Origin: RGIG3009 sp964390295 | GTDB taxonomy: Bacteria; Bacillota; Clostridia; Oscillospirales; Acutalibacteraceae | NCBI GenBank assembly: GCA_964390295.1 | Contig: CAYMHR010000010.1 | Coordinates: 1-48,886, forward strand | DNA: 48,886 nucleotides | Reading direction: 5' to 3' | Part shown: positions 22,915 to 30,283 of the stretch, piece by piece | Numbering within the stretch: the first letter of the stretch is position 1 | How the letters are laid out: each line of letters starts with the position of its first letter | Program-made: the position numbers and the translations under genes | Notes under the pieces: model-generated | Databases searched by the model: none | What the model saw: only the letters and a program-made list of their open reading frames with translations | Told to the model about the DNA's origin: nothing

Positions 22915-24375
22915 TTACTTTTTTTGTAACGGTGCCGAATTTGTCGGTAGCCAAAATGAAAATTTGCAATATTCGCCCTCCGCGGAACGCACCGTGATTT
23001 CGCCGCCGTGCAGGTCAATCATCGTTTTTACGATATACAGCCCCAGTCCGGTACCGTTTTTATCCAGTCCGCGAGAGCGGTCGCTCTTATAAAACCGTTC
23101 GAAAATATGCGGCATTTCCTCCGGTGGGATTCCATCGCCGGTGTTGCGAATGGTGAATACCACCCGATCGGCCGAGCCGGACACGGACAGCGTGATGGTG
23201 CCGCCGTCGTTGGTAAACTTTACGGCGTTATCCATCAAATTATACACGACCTGTTGCAACAGATCGTAATCGGCACAGACCTGTTGCGGAGCGCAATCCT
23301 CCAGCCCCTCAATCGACAGATGCTTTCCGTCGATGCGCTGTTCAAATGACAACAGCACCTCGCAAACGGTGGAGGTCAGGTCAAACGAAACCGGATTGAT
23401 CTTGAGCGAGCCGCTGTCGATGCGGGAGAGATTGAGCATCACTCCCACCAATCGCGACAGGCGCTTGGTTTCCTCCGACACGATGCGCAAATAATCCGCG
23501 CGTTTTTCCGGAGGCACTGTGCCATCTAAAATGCCGTCGATAAAACCGGAAATCGTCGTCATCGGCGTTTTCAGCTCATGGGAAACGTTGGCGACGAAGC
23601 TGCGCCGCATATCCTCCAGCGAGGACAGCGACACCGCCATACCGTTCAACGCCGTCGCCAGCTCGGACACCTCGTCGTTGCCACGTACCTTGACGCGGCC
23701 GGAAAAGTCGCCCTGACTGAAGCGACGCGTAATCGCCGCCATTTGTCGCAACGGCCGCACCAGCTGATAGGTGATGATATACAACACGATAAACGCCATC
23801 ACCAACGCCGCCACACCGGCCAGCACGTACGTTTTCATATTGTCCATCACAAATTCGCCCAAAGCGGATGCCGAGGAGGAAATCAACACGTATCCCAGCG
23901 TTTCGCCGTTATCCACCCGAAGCTCCGCTCCGGCGGTGTATTGTCGGTCGCTGTACAGGCCGCCCAGCCGCCCCACTTCGAAAAAGCTGCCGCGTTGCAG
24001 ACCGGTGCTGACCGATTCCGACAGCAGCTTGCCGCCGTGTGAGCAATCGGGATGCGAGCAGTAAATGATGCGAAATTCATTGTCCGTCACCAACACGCTG
24101 CTGTCGGACATATTGGCCAAATGCGTCAACGCCGGAGAAATTGAGTTGGGAATTTGATAAACGCCGGGCTGGGCTTCCACCACGTTTTCTATCACAAAGT
24201 TCGATACGTTCTGCGCCCGATCCTCCAGCGCCACGCGCTTATCCTCAATCCAGTAGCTCCGCGCCAGCAAGAGCTGTATCGCCGCCGTCAACAGGAACGC
24301 CAGCGAAATCAGCACGGCGGTGGCCGTGAAATATTTGGAAAAAATGCTCTTAAACAGCGTCTTGTTTGACTTCAA
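22915..24375 (-). CDS. Sensor histidine kinase
   Basis: Two-component sensor of about 486 residues. Two transmembrane helices (near residues 15-35 and 170-195) flank an external domain of roughly 130 residues with a CSHPDCSHGG cysteine/histidine cluster, which may be a metal or redox site. A HAMP domain (RPLRQMAAITRRFSQGDFSGRV), HisKA domain with the phospho-accepting His in SHELKTPMTT, and a HATPase_c domain (NLMDNAVKFT, NGTGLGLYIVK) follow. The start is uncertain: TTG at 24375 is 7 bases after GGGG and gives a MKSNKT-like beginning, while a GTG at 24390 is also possible. It overlaps the response-regulator gene, so the two are coupled. Confidence 0.92.
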   Translation of the reverse strand: MKSNKTLFKSIFSKYFTATAVLISLAFLLTAAIQLLLARSYWIEDKRVALEDRAQNVSNFVIENVVEAQPGVYQIPNSISPALTHLANMSDSSVLVTDNEFRIIYCSHPDCSHGGKLLSESVSTGLQRGSFFEVGRLGGLYSDRQYTAGAELRVDNGETLGYVLISSSASALGEFVMDNMKTYVLAGVAALVMAFIVLYIITYQLVRPLRQMAAITRRFSQGDFSGRVKVRGNDEVSELATALNGMAVSLSSLEDMRRSFVANVSHELKTPMTTISGFIDGILDGTVPPEKRADYLRIVSEETKRLSRLVGVMLNLSRIDSGSLKINPVSFDLTSTVCEVLLSFEQRIDGKHLSIEGLEDCAPQQVCADYDLLQQVVYNLMDNAVKFTNDGGTITLSVSGSADRVVFTIRNTGDGIPPEEMPHIFERFYKSDRSRGLDKNGTGLGLYIVKTMIDLHGGEITVRSAEGEYCKFSFWLPTNSAPLQKK

Positions 24376-25048
24376 ATTTATACCCCACACCCCATACGGT
24401 TTTCAGCGTCCATTGCTCGGATACGCCCTCCAGCTTTTCCCGCAGGCGCTTGACGTGCACGTCGACCGTGCGGCTGTCACCGTAGTATTCAAAGCCCCAA
24501 ACCTCGTCCAAAAGCTGATCGCGCGTGTAGACGCGATTGGGATTGCTTGCCAGATGATAGATCAGCTCCATCTCTTTCGGCGGCGTATCGATCTGCTTGC
24601 CACGCACACGCAACTCGTAGTTTTCCATATTGATATACAGACCGTCGTAGGAAACCTCTTTTTGCTTTTCGCCCTTGGCAATGCCGGAGCGCCGCAGCAC
24701 CGCCTTTACACGGGCGATGACCTCCTTGGTTTCAAAGGGCTTGACTATGTAATCGTCTGCGCCCAGCTCCAGGCCGAGCACCTTGTCGAACAATTCGCCC
24801 TTGGCAGTCAGCATGATGATCGGACACTGCGACTTTTTGCGAATTTTACGGCACACCTGCCACCCGTCCAGCTTGGGCATCATCACGTCCAACAGAATGA
24901 GGTCCGGGTTTTCGGCATCGAAATGCTCTACCGCCTGCTCACCATCGGTAAACACGACCGGCTCATAGCCTTCCTTGCCCAAATACAGCCGCAGCAGCTC
25001 ACCGATATTGCTGTCATCATCAACCACCATGATTTTTACAGTATCCAT
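24350..25048 (-). CDS. OmpR/PhoB-family response regulator
   Basis: DNA-binding response regulator of 232 residues. The receiver domain has the acidic pocket VVDDDS, phospho-accepting Asp54 in ILLDVMMP, Thr in MLTAKG and Lys in IVKPFE. The winged-helix output domain ends with the typical SRTVDVHVKRLREKLE and VWGVGYKFE. AGGAGG lies 7 bases before the ATG. It overlaps the kinase start and lies upstream of htrA, so it may control surface proteolysis; the targets are inference. It is divergent from the flavin-reductase-like gene at 25206. Confidence 0.95.
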   Translation of the reverse strand: MDTVKIMVVDDDSNIGELLRLYLGKEGYEPVVFTDGEQAVEHFDAENPDLILLDVMMPKLDGWQVCRKIRKKSQCPIIMLTAKGELFDKVLGLELGADDYIVKPFETKEVIARVKAVLRRSGIAKGEKQKEVSYDGLYINMENYELRVRGKQIDTPPKEMELIYHLASNPNRVYTRDQLLDEVWGFEYYGDSRTVDVHVKRLREKLEGVSEQWTLKTVWGVGYKFEVKQDAV

Positions 25049-25142
25049 ACAACAGCCTCCTATTCTTCATGATATAGTCTAGCAGATTTTTCAGACGGTG
25101 TTTGAACAGTCTTTGAATTTTGAAAAATCTTTTGGGAAAATC

Positions 25143-25171
25143 TTTTCAAAGCCGTCGTCATATAGTATAAT
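25143..25171 (+). promoter_or_regulatory. Promoter of the flavin-reductase-like gene
   Basis: TTTTCA (25143-25148), 17-base spacer and a perfect TATAAT (25166-25171), 35 bases before the ATG. Confidence 0.7.
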
Positions 25172-25205
25172 ACAACCGTAAATTTAGCCGAAGGAGTGTT
25201 TTAGC

Positions 25206-25709
25206 ATGAATAGCTTTACCGCGATCGACCCGAAGGACCTTGCCGAAAATCCCTTTTCGCTGATCGGCGACACGTGGATGCTTTTGACCGCCGACGACGG
25301 TACCCGTTGCAATACGATGACCGCCAGTTGGGGCGGCGTGGGGGTTCTTTGGAACCTGCCGGTCGCCTTCACCTTCGTTCGTCCCCAGCGATACACCTAC
25401 TCGCTGATGGAGCACGCCGACACGTACTCGTTGTCGTTTTTGCCGGAGGACTATCGCCCCGCACTGCGGTATTGCGGTTCTCATTCCGGGCGGGACGAGG
25501 ATAAGTTCGCCGCCACCGGTCTGTCGGTATTTGAAGAAGCCGGAACGCCCTGCATTGAGCAGGCACGGCTGGTGCTGATTTGCCGCAAGCTCCACGTCAC
25601 CGATTTTGCCGCCGACCAGTTTGCGGACTCCTCGCTCTTATCCCATTATAAAGCAAACGATTTTCATCGTCAATACGTCGGCGAGATCGTCCGCGTACTG
25701 AAGAAATAA
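25206..25709 (+). CDS. Flavin reductase-like FMN-binding protein
   Basis: A 167-residue protein of the flavin-reductase-like split-barrel family. The N-terminal FMN-binding pattern (NTMTASWGGVGVLWN, then TFVRPQRYTY) is well kept, as are the YSLSFLPEDYRPAL and GRDEDKF segments typical of the short clostridial members. AAGGAG is 8 bases before the ATG. It is a single-gene unit with its own promoter and terminator. The electron acceptor is unknown; in anaerobes these proteins are thought to handle flavin or oxygen-related stress. Confidence 0.9.
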   Translation: MNSFTAIDPKDLAENPFSLIGDTWMLLTADDGTRCNTMTASWGGVGVLWNLPVAFTFVRPQRYTYSLMEHADTYSLSFLPEDYRPALRYCGSHSGRDEDKFAATGLSVFEEAGTPCIEQARLVLICRKLHVTDFAADQFADSSLLSHYKANDFHRQYVGEIVRVLKK

Positions 25710-25710
25710 C

Positions 25711-25743
25711 AAACAGCCCCGAAGCATGGCTTCGGGGCTGTTT
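25711..25743 (+). terminator. Bidirectional intrinsic terminator
   Basis: A 15-bp perfect stem (25711-25725 with 25729-25743) with a 3-base loop. It starts 1 base past the flavin-reductase-like stop and lies 2 bases from the stop of the converging sulfatase gene, so it serves both. Confidence 0.92.
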
Positions 25744-25745
25744 GC

Positions 25746-27845
25746 TTACTTTTTGAACAAAACGTTATAGTAATTCTGCTTCAATATCAGATTGGAAAAA
25801 TCGAACTTACGGCGCACCACCGTATTGATGGATTTTACGTATTCCTCTTTGTTCTCCTCGGTCCAATCCTGATTTGCCGTCATGGTAAACGTCTTGGTCT
25901 TGGCGTCGTACCGCCCGTATTCCGTAATCCAGCTTCGGTCGGAGAAGCACACCAGCGCCGGGGAATCCGACAGGAAATCGCGTCCCATCAGCAGTCGAGA
26001 ATCGTATTCGATACCGAACAGATTGCTGATCGTCGGCAACAGATCGATGCTGTATACCGGCTCGTCGATCACGATGCTCTCCATGCCCTTACTCCACATG
26101 ATCAGCGTGTTGCGGTACTTTTCAAAAGTCGAGGTCGTATCCTTGCCGGCGAGCTCACTGTAAAAGTCCGTTTCGCCCGATTGTTGCAACCCGTAGGGAT
26201 AGTGGTCCGCCGTCAACACGATCATCGTATCCTCGGCGATGCCGTAATACTCCAGCTTGGCAACCAGTTCCTCTAACATCAGGTCCAGCTCGATCTGGCA
26301 GGCCAAATACGCTTTTACTTCGTCGGAATACGGCAAGTCGGCCACAGCGGATTTGTGATACGCCGACATGCTGTTTCCCATGAAGGTATACAGCATGTGG
26401 CCGCTGACCGTCAAATAATAGGTGTGGAACGGCTCGCCCGAAGCCATATACTCGTCGGCGGTCGCCTTGGCCATCAGGTAATCCGAGTTCGGCCAGCGCG
26501 TCTTGGTGTTGGTTCCGGGATAATAGTCGGAATAATCCAGCGTTAAGCCGTTACCAATCCCCTTATAGGTATATCCCAAATTCGGATGGGACTTGTCACG
26601 GCCGTAATAGGTGTAGGTGTGATCGTGATAAGCATACGTATTGTATCCCATCGATTTCAGTTGGTTACCCAGCGAAAAATACATATTTTTATCCGCCGAG
26701 TACTCCATGCTGCGCACGCCCGTCGCCGGCATCATACTTAACAGACTGGTATATTCTCCGTCCGAAGTGGATACGCCCCAGCCGGGGGTGTAATAGTTGG
26801 TGCACTGAATACCTTCGTGAGACAACTTATACAGTGTCGGTGTCAACTCCTCACTGACGGCGTACGGTGAAAACCCTTCCGCCACGATGAAGATCAGATT
26901 TTTACCCTGAAACATACCGGTGTATTTGTTCTTCATAGTCGGCTCCACCGAGCCGAAATACTGGTGCATCTTCTTGATGGTGTCGTTGGAGGTGCCGTTC
27001 GCCAGCGCGTCAAAATCCAACGAGTCGATCACGTTGGGAGTATACACCGTCGGGGTGGTGTCGCCCTGCGAACCGTTATCACCACCCTGAATAAAGTCAA
27101 AGTCACCGATGGACGAATTGCTCTGCGAAAAGTCCTCCTCGATCTTGCCTTCGATCAGGTCGTAGCGAATGTCCAATCGGAACATCGTCATCAGACCGAA
27201 CTGCTCCACGGCGGCGTCCTTGTCAAAGCGGCTGATATACAGATAACGCGGACTCATATCGCCGGTGGAACACAGCGCCACGATCACCACGATCGCATGG
27301 ATCACCACCGCCACCACGCCGGAAGCGATCTTGAGAAGCGCAGGCGCGCGCCGAGCCGGACAAAACCGATTGCCGAAGACAATGTACAAGACTACGGGGA
27401 ACCACAGCGCCACAATATCCATGATGTTGTTCCAGGCCGAAGTCAGCGCGTTGATGCCGAAATCACCCATCGCTTCGCCTGCCATGGTGAGCTTATCCAA
27501 GTCGTAAAAGGTGCCGGGGAAAATGCCGGCATAGATCACCTCGGAGGTCAAGACCACGGCGGCAAACGATAAAAAGCCGACGGTGACCCAGCGGTTGATC
27601 TGCTGGCGGAACAAGGTGCACAGCAAATAAACAACTGCCGAAGCCGCCAACGTAAAGCCGAAAATATAGAAAAGGCCGCTTCCGAAAAAGTGCTCGATGG
27701 TTGCCGCACGAAACACCAATTCCATCCACAAAAACGCGATTGGTAAAAATACGATAAAGCGCCAGTTGGGAGCTTTTCTTCCGCTTGACACGTTGATCGC
27801 CGCTTTTCCCGTCCTTTTCGCTTTACCGTGCCGCATATCCCTCAT
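25746..27845 (-). CDS. LTA synthase-family membrane sulfatase
   Basis: A 699-residue membrane enzyme of the LtaS/phosphoglycerol transferase family, which transfers glycerol phosphate from phosphatidylglycerol to surface polymers. Five hydrophobic helices fill the first ~220 residues. The external sulfatase-fold domain keeps the first metal site (VAEGF), the nucleophile Thr360 in STSDGEYTS and the metal-binding TADHYPYG. The ATG at 27845 has AAAGGA 8 bases upstream; an in-frame extension to 27941 is not supported. It follows maf and converges on the flavin-reductase-like gene. Its lipid substrate is supplied by pgsA at 6399-6989. The exact polymer cannot be read from sequence. Confidence 0.92.
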   Translation of the reverse strand: MRDMRHGKAKRTGKAAINVSSGRKAPNWRFIVFLPIAFLWMELVFRAATIEHFFGSGLFYIFGFTLAASAVVYLLCTLFRQQINRWVTVGFLSFAAVVLTSEVIYAGIFPGTFYDLDKLTMAGEAMGDFGINALTSAWNNIMDIVALWFPVVLYIVFGNRFCPARRAPALLKIASGVVAVVIHAIVVIVALCSTGDMSPRYLYISRFDKDAAVEQFGLMTMFRLDIRYDLIEGKIEEDFSQSNSSIGDFDFIQGGDNGSQGDTTPTVYTPNVIDSLDFDALANGTSNDTIKKMHQYFGSVEPTMKNKYTGMFQGKNLIFIVAEGFSPYAVSEELTPTLYKLSHEGIQCTNYYTPGWGVSTSDGEYTSLLSMMPATGVRSMEYSADKNMYFSLGNQLKSMGYNTYAYHDHTYTYYGRDKSHPNLGYTYKGIGNGLTLDYSDYYPGTNTKTRWPNSDYLMAKATADEYMASGEPFHTYYLTVSGHMLYTFMGNSMSAYHKSAVADLPYSDEVKAYLACQIELDLMLEELVAKLEYYGIAEDTMIVLTADHYPYGLQQSGETDFYSELAGKDTTSTFEKYRNTLIMWSKGMESIVIDEPVYSIDLLPTISNLFGIEYDSRLLMGRDFLSDSPALVCFSDRSWITEYGRYDAKTKTFTMTANQDWTEENKEEYVKSINTVVRRKFDFSNLILKQNYYNVLFKK

Positions 27846-27895
27846 GTTTTTTCGTCCTTTCTTGTAAAATCCCGTCGAATATTTGCGTACAAAAA

Positions 27896-28453
27896 TCACC
27901 GATGCTCCAGAAAACGCAACAATCTTCCGCATGGAAGCCACATGACGGTGTAAAAGTCGCCGTTGATCTTCTGAATATACCGTGCACCAATTCCCTGCAC
28001 AGCATAGGCACCTGCTTTATCCATCGGCTCTCCCGAAGCGACGTAATCGTCGATCTCCTGCTCGGTCATGGAAAAAAACGTCACCTCCGCCGCGTCGGCA
28101 AAACCGGCGTCGAACCCGTCACCGCAAACCCACGCCGCGGTAATTACCCGATGCGTTCTGCCGGATAACAGCCGCAGCATCGCTTTTGCCTCCTGCGGAT
28201 CACGCGGCTTTCCCAAAATGCGTTCGTCCACCACCACGGCGGTGTCGGCCCCCAGCACCGCTTTGCCGGGATACCGTGCCGCTACCTCCTCGGCTTTGCC
28301 GCGAGCCACGCGCAAAATACCGTCGGGCGGCGACAACGCGGAGTCCACAGACAACTCCGTTTGTGCCGGGCAAACCGTATACGTTAGCCCCAACAGATCA
28401 CATATTTCCCGGCGGCGCGGCGATGCCGATGCCAAAATCAGCGATGGGAGCAT
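27896..28453 (-). CDS. maf: Maf-family nucleoside triphosphate pyrophosphatase
   Basis: House-cleaning enzyme that hydrolyses dTTP, UTP and modified pyrimidine nucleotides. The N-terminal SASPRRREI loop, the VLGADTAVVVDERILGKP segment and the TEQEIDDYVASGEPMDKAGAYAVQG motif are intact in 185 residues. The ATG at 28453 overlaps the end of rnmV by 16 bases; GGAG lies 10 bases upstream. It is the fifth gene of typA-comEC-holA-rnmV-maf. Confidence 0.95.
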   Translation of the reverse strand: MLPSLILASASPRRREICDLLGLTYTVCPAQTELSVDSALSPPDGILRVARGKAEEVAARYPGKAVLGADTAVVVDERILGKPRDPQEAKAMLRLLSGRTHRVITAAWVCGDGFDAGFADAAEVTFFSMTEQEIDDYVASGEPMDKAGAYAVQGIGARYIQKINGDFYTVMWLPCGRLLRFLEHR

Positions 28454-29061
28454 GCGTCATCTTCTCCTTTACTATGCTTCAACAAGACTTGATATTCCTC
28501 TTCCGTCAGCAGGGCGTTCACGACATCCAGCAAACGGTTGGTTGACAGCCGACGCGGCAAGCTCATGGCATCCAACAGCTTGTTTCGCAAGCCGGCACTG
28601 TTTTCACACCCCGACAAGCCGTCGGCGTACAGGCGCGCTTTGGTCAAAAACGGCGAAGGAAGCGTCGGCTTCTCCCGGTCTTCCACCGTTGCTCCCGCTC
28701 GCAGGATCGCATTCAACAGTACGTCACCGTCGATGCCTTCCACACCAAGCAAGCCCTCCTTGGAGGCCGTCGCCTTTCGCCGTTCCTTACCGGCGATTTC
28801 CGGCGCGTAGGCGTGCCGCACCTGTGACGGCGGCAACGCGCCGCTGATGCGGTCACGAATCACAAACCCGGCGGCATCGCTGTCGGTCAGCACCACCAAC
28901 CCCTGCTTTTCTGCCAAGCGGCGCAACAGCTCCAGCTTCTCCGGCTGCTTAAAAATACCGAACCCGTCGGTCGTAACGATCGTGGCATCCACCACCGATT
29001 GCAACCGAATAGCATCGTATTTTCCTTCAACCACGATCGCCTCTTTGATTTTCACCGTCAT
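28438..29061 (-). CDS. rnmV: Ribonuclease M5
   Basis: Toprim-domain nuclease that trims 5S rRNA precursors in Bacillota. Seen are the Toprim acidic residues in IVVEGKYDAIRL and LTDSDAAGF, plus the GFGIFKQPEKLELLRRLAE segment and a C-terminal half typical of M5 (VGVEGIDGD-like). The 207 residues are normal length. The ATG overlaps the holA stop by 4 bases (29058-29061), so the pair is coupled. The family is largely restricted to low-GC Gram-positives, which supports the taxonomic placement. Confidence 0.93.
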   Translation of the reverse strand: MTVKIKEAIVVEGKYDAIRLQSVVDATIVTTDGFGIFKQPEKLELLRRLAEKQGLVVLTDSDAAGFVIRDRISGALPPSQVRHAYAPEIAGKERRKATASKEGLLGVEGIDGDVLLNAILRAGATVEDREKPTLPSPFLTKARLYADGLSGCENSAGLRNKLLDAMSLPRRLSTNRLLDVVNALLTEEEYQVLLKHSKGEDDACSHR

Positions 29062-30263
29062 TGGATCTTTCCCAGCTTAGCGGTAACGATCAGCTTGGCA
29101 GCCGTTTCCTCCAGCACCATGCGTTTGTCGCTGGCCGACGATTTTAACCGGCGATCCGCCTGTGCCAAAATATCCAGACTTTCCCGCAACGATTCCAACG
29201 ACAGCCGACTGCAATCCCGCGCAGCATATTTCAAGCGAAACGCGCGGCTTTTATAATCAAATTCTTCCACCATGCGTTTGTCGCTGGCCGACGATTTTAA
29301 CCGGCGATCCGCCTGTGCCAAAATATCCAGACTTTCCCGCAACGATTCCAACGACAGCCGACTGCAATCCCGCGCAGCATATTTCAAGCGAAACGCGCGG
29401 CTTTTATAATCAAATTCTTCCACCAGCGTTTCGGCACGCTGCCCGGCATTGGCCGCCAGCTTGGCACGGTACAGATCGGTGTACGAACCGGATAACGCCG
29501 CCAAAATCACGATCGGGTCCAGCTTACAGGAAAACAATCGGTGAAGAATGGCATACGCACTTTCATAATTGTTTTTCAAAATAGCGTTAGACAGTTCAAA
29601 GGCCTGGGCGTTCAAATTCTTGGTTGCCACCTCGCCCACAATGGCCGCGGTGATTTCGCCCTGCCCCGCTACGGCACACAGCTTATCCAGCTCGTTCAAC
29701 AACAGATTCAGGTCATTTCCGCTTTGCTCCACCAGCGAACGGGCCACCTCCGGAGAAAGCGTACAATGCCGCCGGTGTGCCCCGGCACACAAAATCCGAA
29801 CAACCTCCTCGGTCGTTTTGCGCGGAAAACACACGCACACTCCCGTTCGCTCCACCGCATCGACAAACTGCCGCCATTTGGCGTTCAATTTGCCGTCCGT
29901 CAGCAACGTCGTCATCCAGAAAATCAATACGGTTTCCTCTGGCGGATCAGAAACCAGCGCCATGGCACGGTCAAACACCGCCGCCGGCGTAATATCACAA
30001 TTGCACACCGCCACGCATTTTCGGTCCGCCATGAGCGGCAGCGCCTCCGCCGCTTCTTCGATGGCATCGAAAGAACATTCCTGACCATCGAAACGGTGCA
30101 TATTAAACTCTGCCAAGCTATCGTTAGGGCGCACACCCGCCATGCGAATGATCTGCTCGGCGTAGTGTGACGTCAAGTACGTTTCCTCACCATACAGCAA
30201 ATAGACGCGAGCAGGAACTTCCTTTTTAAGATGCAGCTTTAACTGCTGTTCCGATATCGGCAT
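29058..30263 (-). CDS. holA: DNA polymerase III subunit delta with internal tandem duplication
   Basis: Clamp-loader delta subunit, which opens the sliding clamp. The N-terminal AAA+-like domain (VYLLYGEETYLTSHYAEQII) and the middle region (ILKNNYESAYAILHRLFSCKLDPIVILAALSGSYTDLYRAKLA) match the family. Residues 282-332 and 333-383 are an exact duplicate of 51 residues (EEFDYKSRAF...ASDKRMV), encoded by the 153-bp tandem repeat at 29115-29420. Without one copy the protein would be 350 residues, close to the usual 330-345. The extra copy lies in the C-terminal collar domain that holds the clamp loader together. AGGAG is 8 bases before the ATG; rnmV overlaps the stop. Whether the duplicate folds and works is unknown. 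Confidence 0.94.
   Translation of the reverse strand: MPISEQQLKLHLKKEVPARVYLLYGEETYLTSHYAEQIIRMAGVRPNDSLAEFNMHRFDGQECSFDAIEEAAEALPLMADRKCVAVCNCDITPAAVFDRAMALVSDPPEETVLIFWMTTLLTDGKLNAKWRQFVDAVERTGVCVCFPRKTTEEVVRILCAGAHRRHCTLSPEVARSLVEQSGNDLNLLLNELDKLCAVAGQGEITAAIVGEVATKNLNAQAFELSNAILKNNYESAYAILHRLFSCKLDPIVILAALSGSYTDLYRAKLAANAGQRAETLVEEFDYKSRAFRLKYAARDCSRLSLESLRESLDILAQADRRLKSSASDKRMVEEFDYKSRAFRLKYAARDCSRLSLESLRESLDILAQADRRLKSSASDKRMVLEETAAKLIVTAKLGKIQ
29115..29420 (-). repeat. Perfect 153-bp in-frame tandem duplication in holA
   Basis: Two adjacent copies, 29115-29267 and 29268-29420, identical at every base as read by eye. The next bases after the second copy repeat CACCA, which also begins each copy (CACCATGCGTTT against CACCAGCGTTT), so slippage or recombination between short imperfect direct repeats explains it. 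The length is a multiple of three, so the frame stays open. Total identity implies a recent event or an assembly artefact. Confidence 0.95.
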
Positions 30264-30283
30264 GTGACCCTCTCCTCATTCAC

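Noticed and set aside
29115..29420. Possible CRISPR-like or mobile repeat.
   Set aside because: There are only two copies with no spacer, both inside the reading frame of holA, so it is a gene-internal duplication and not an array or element.
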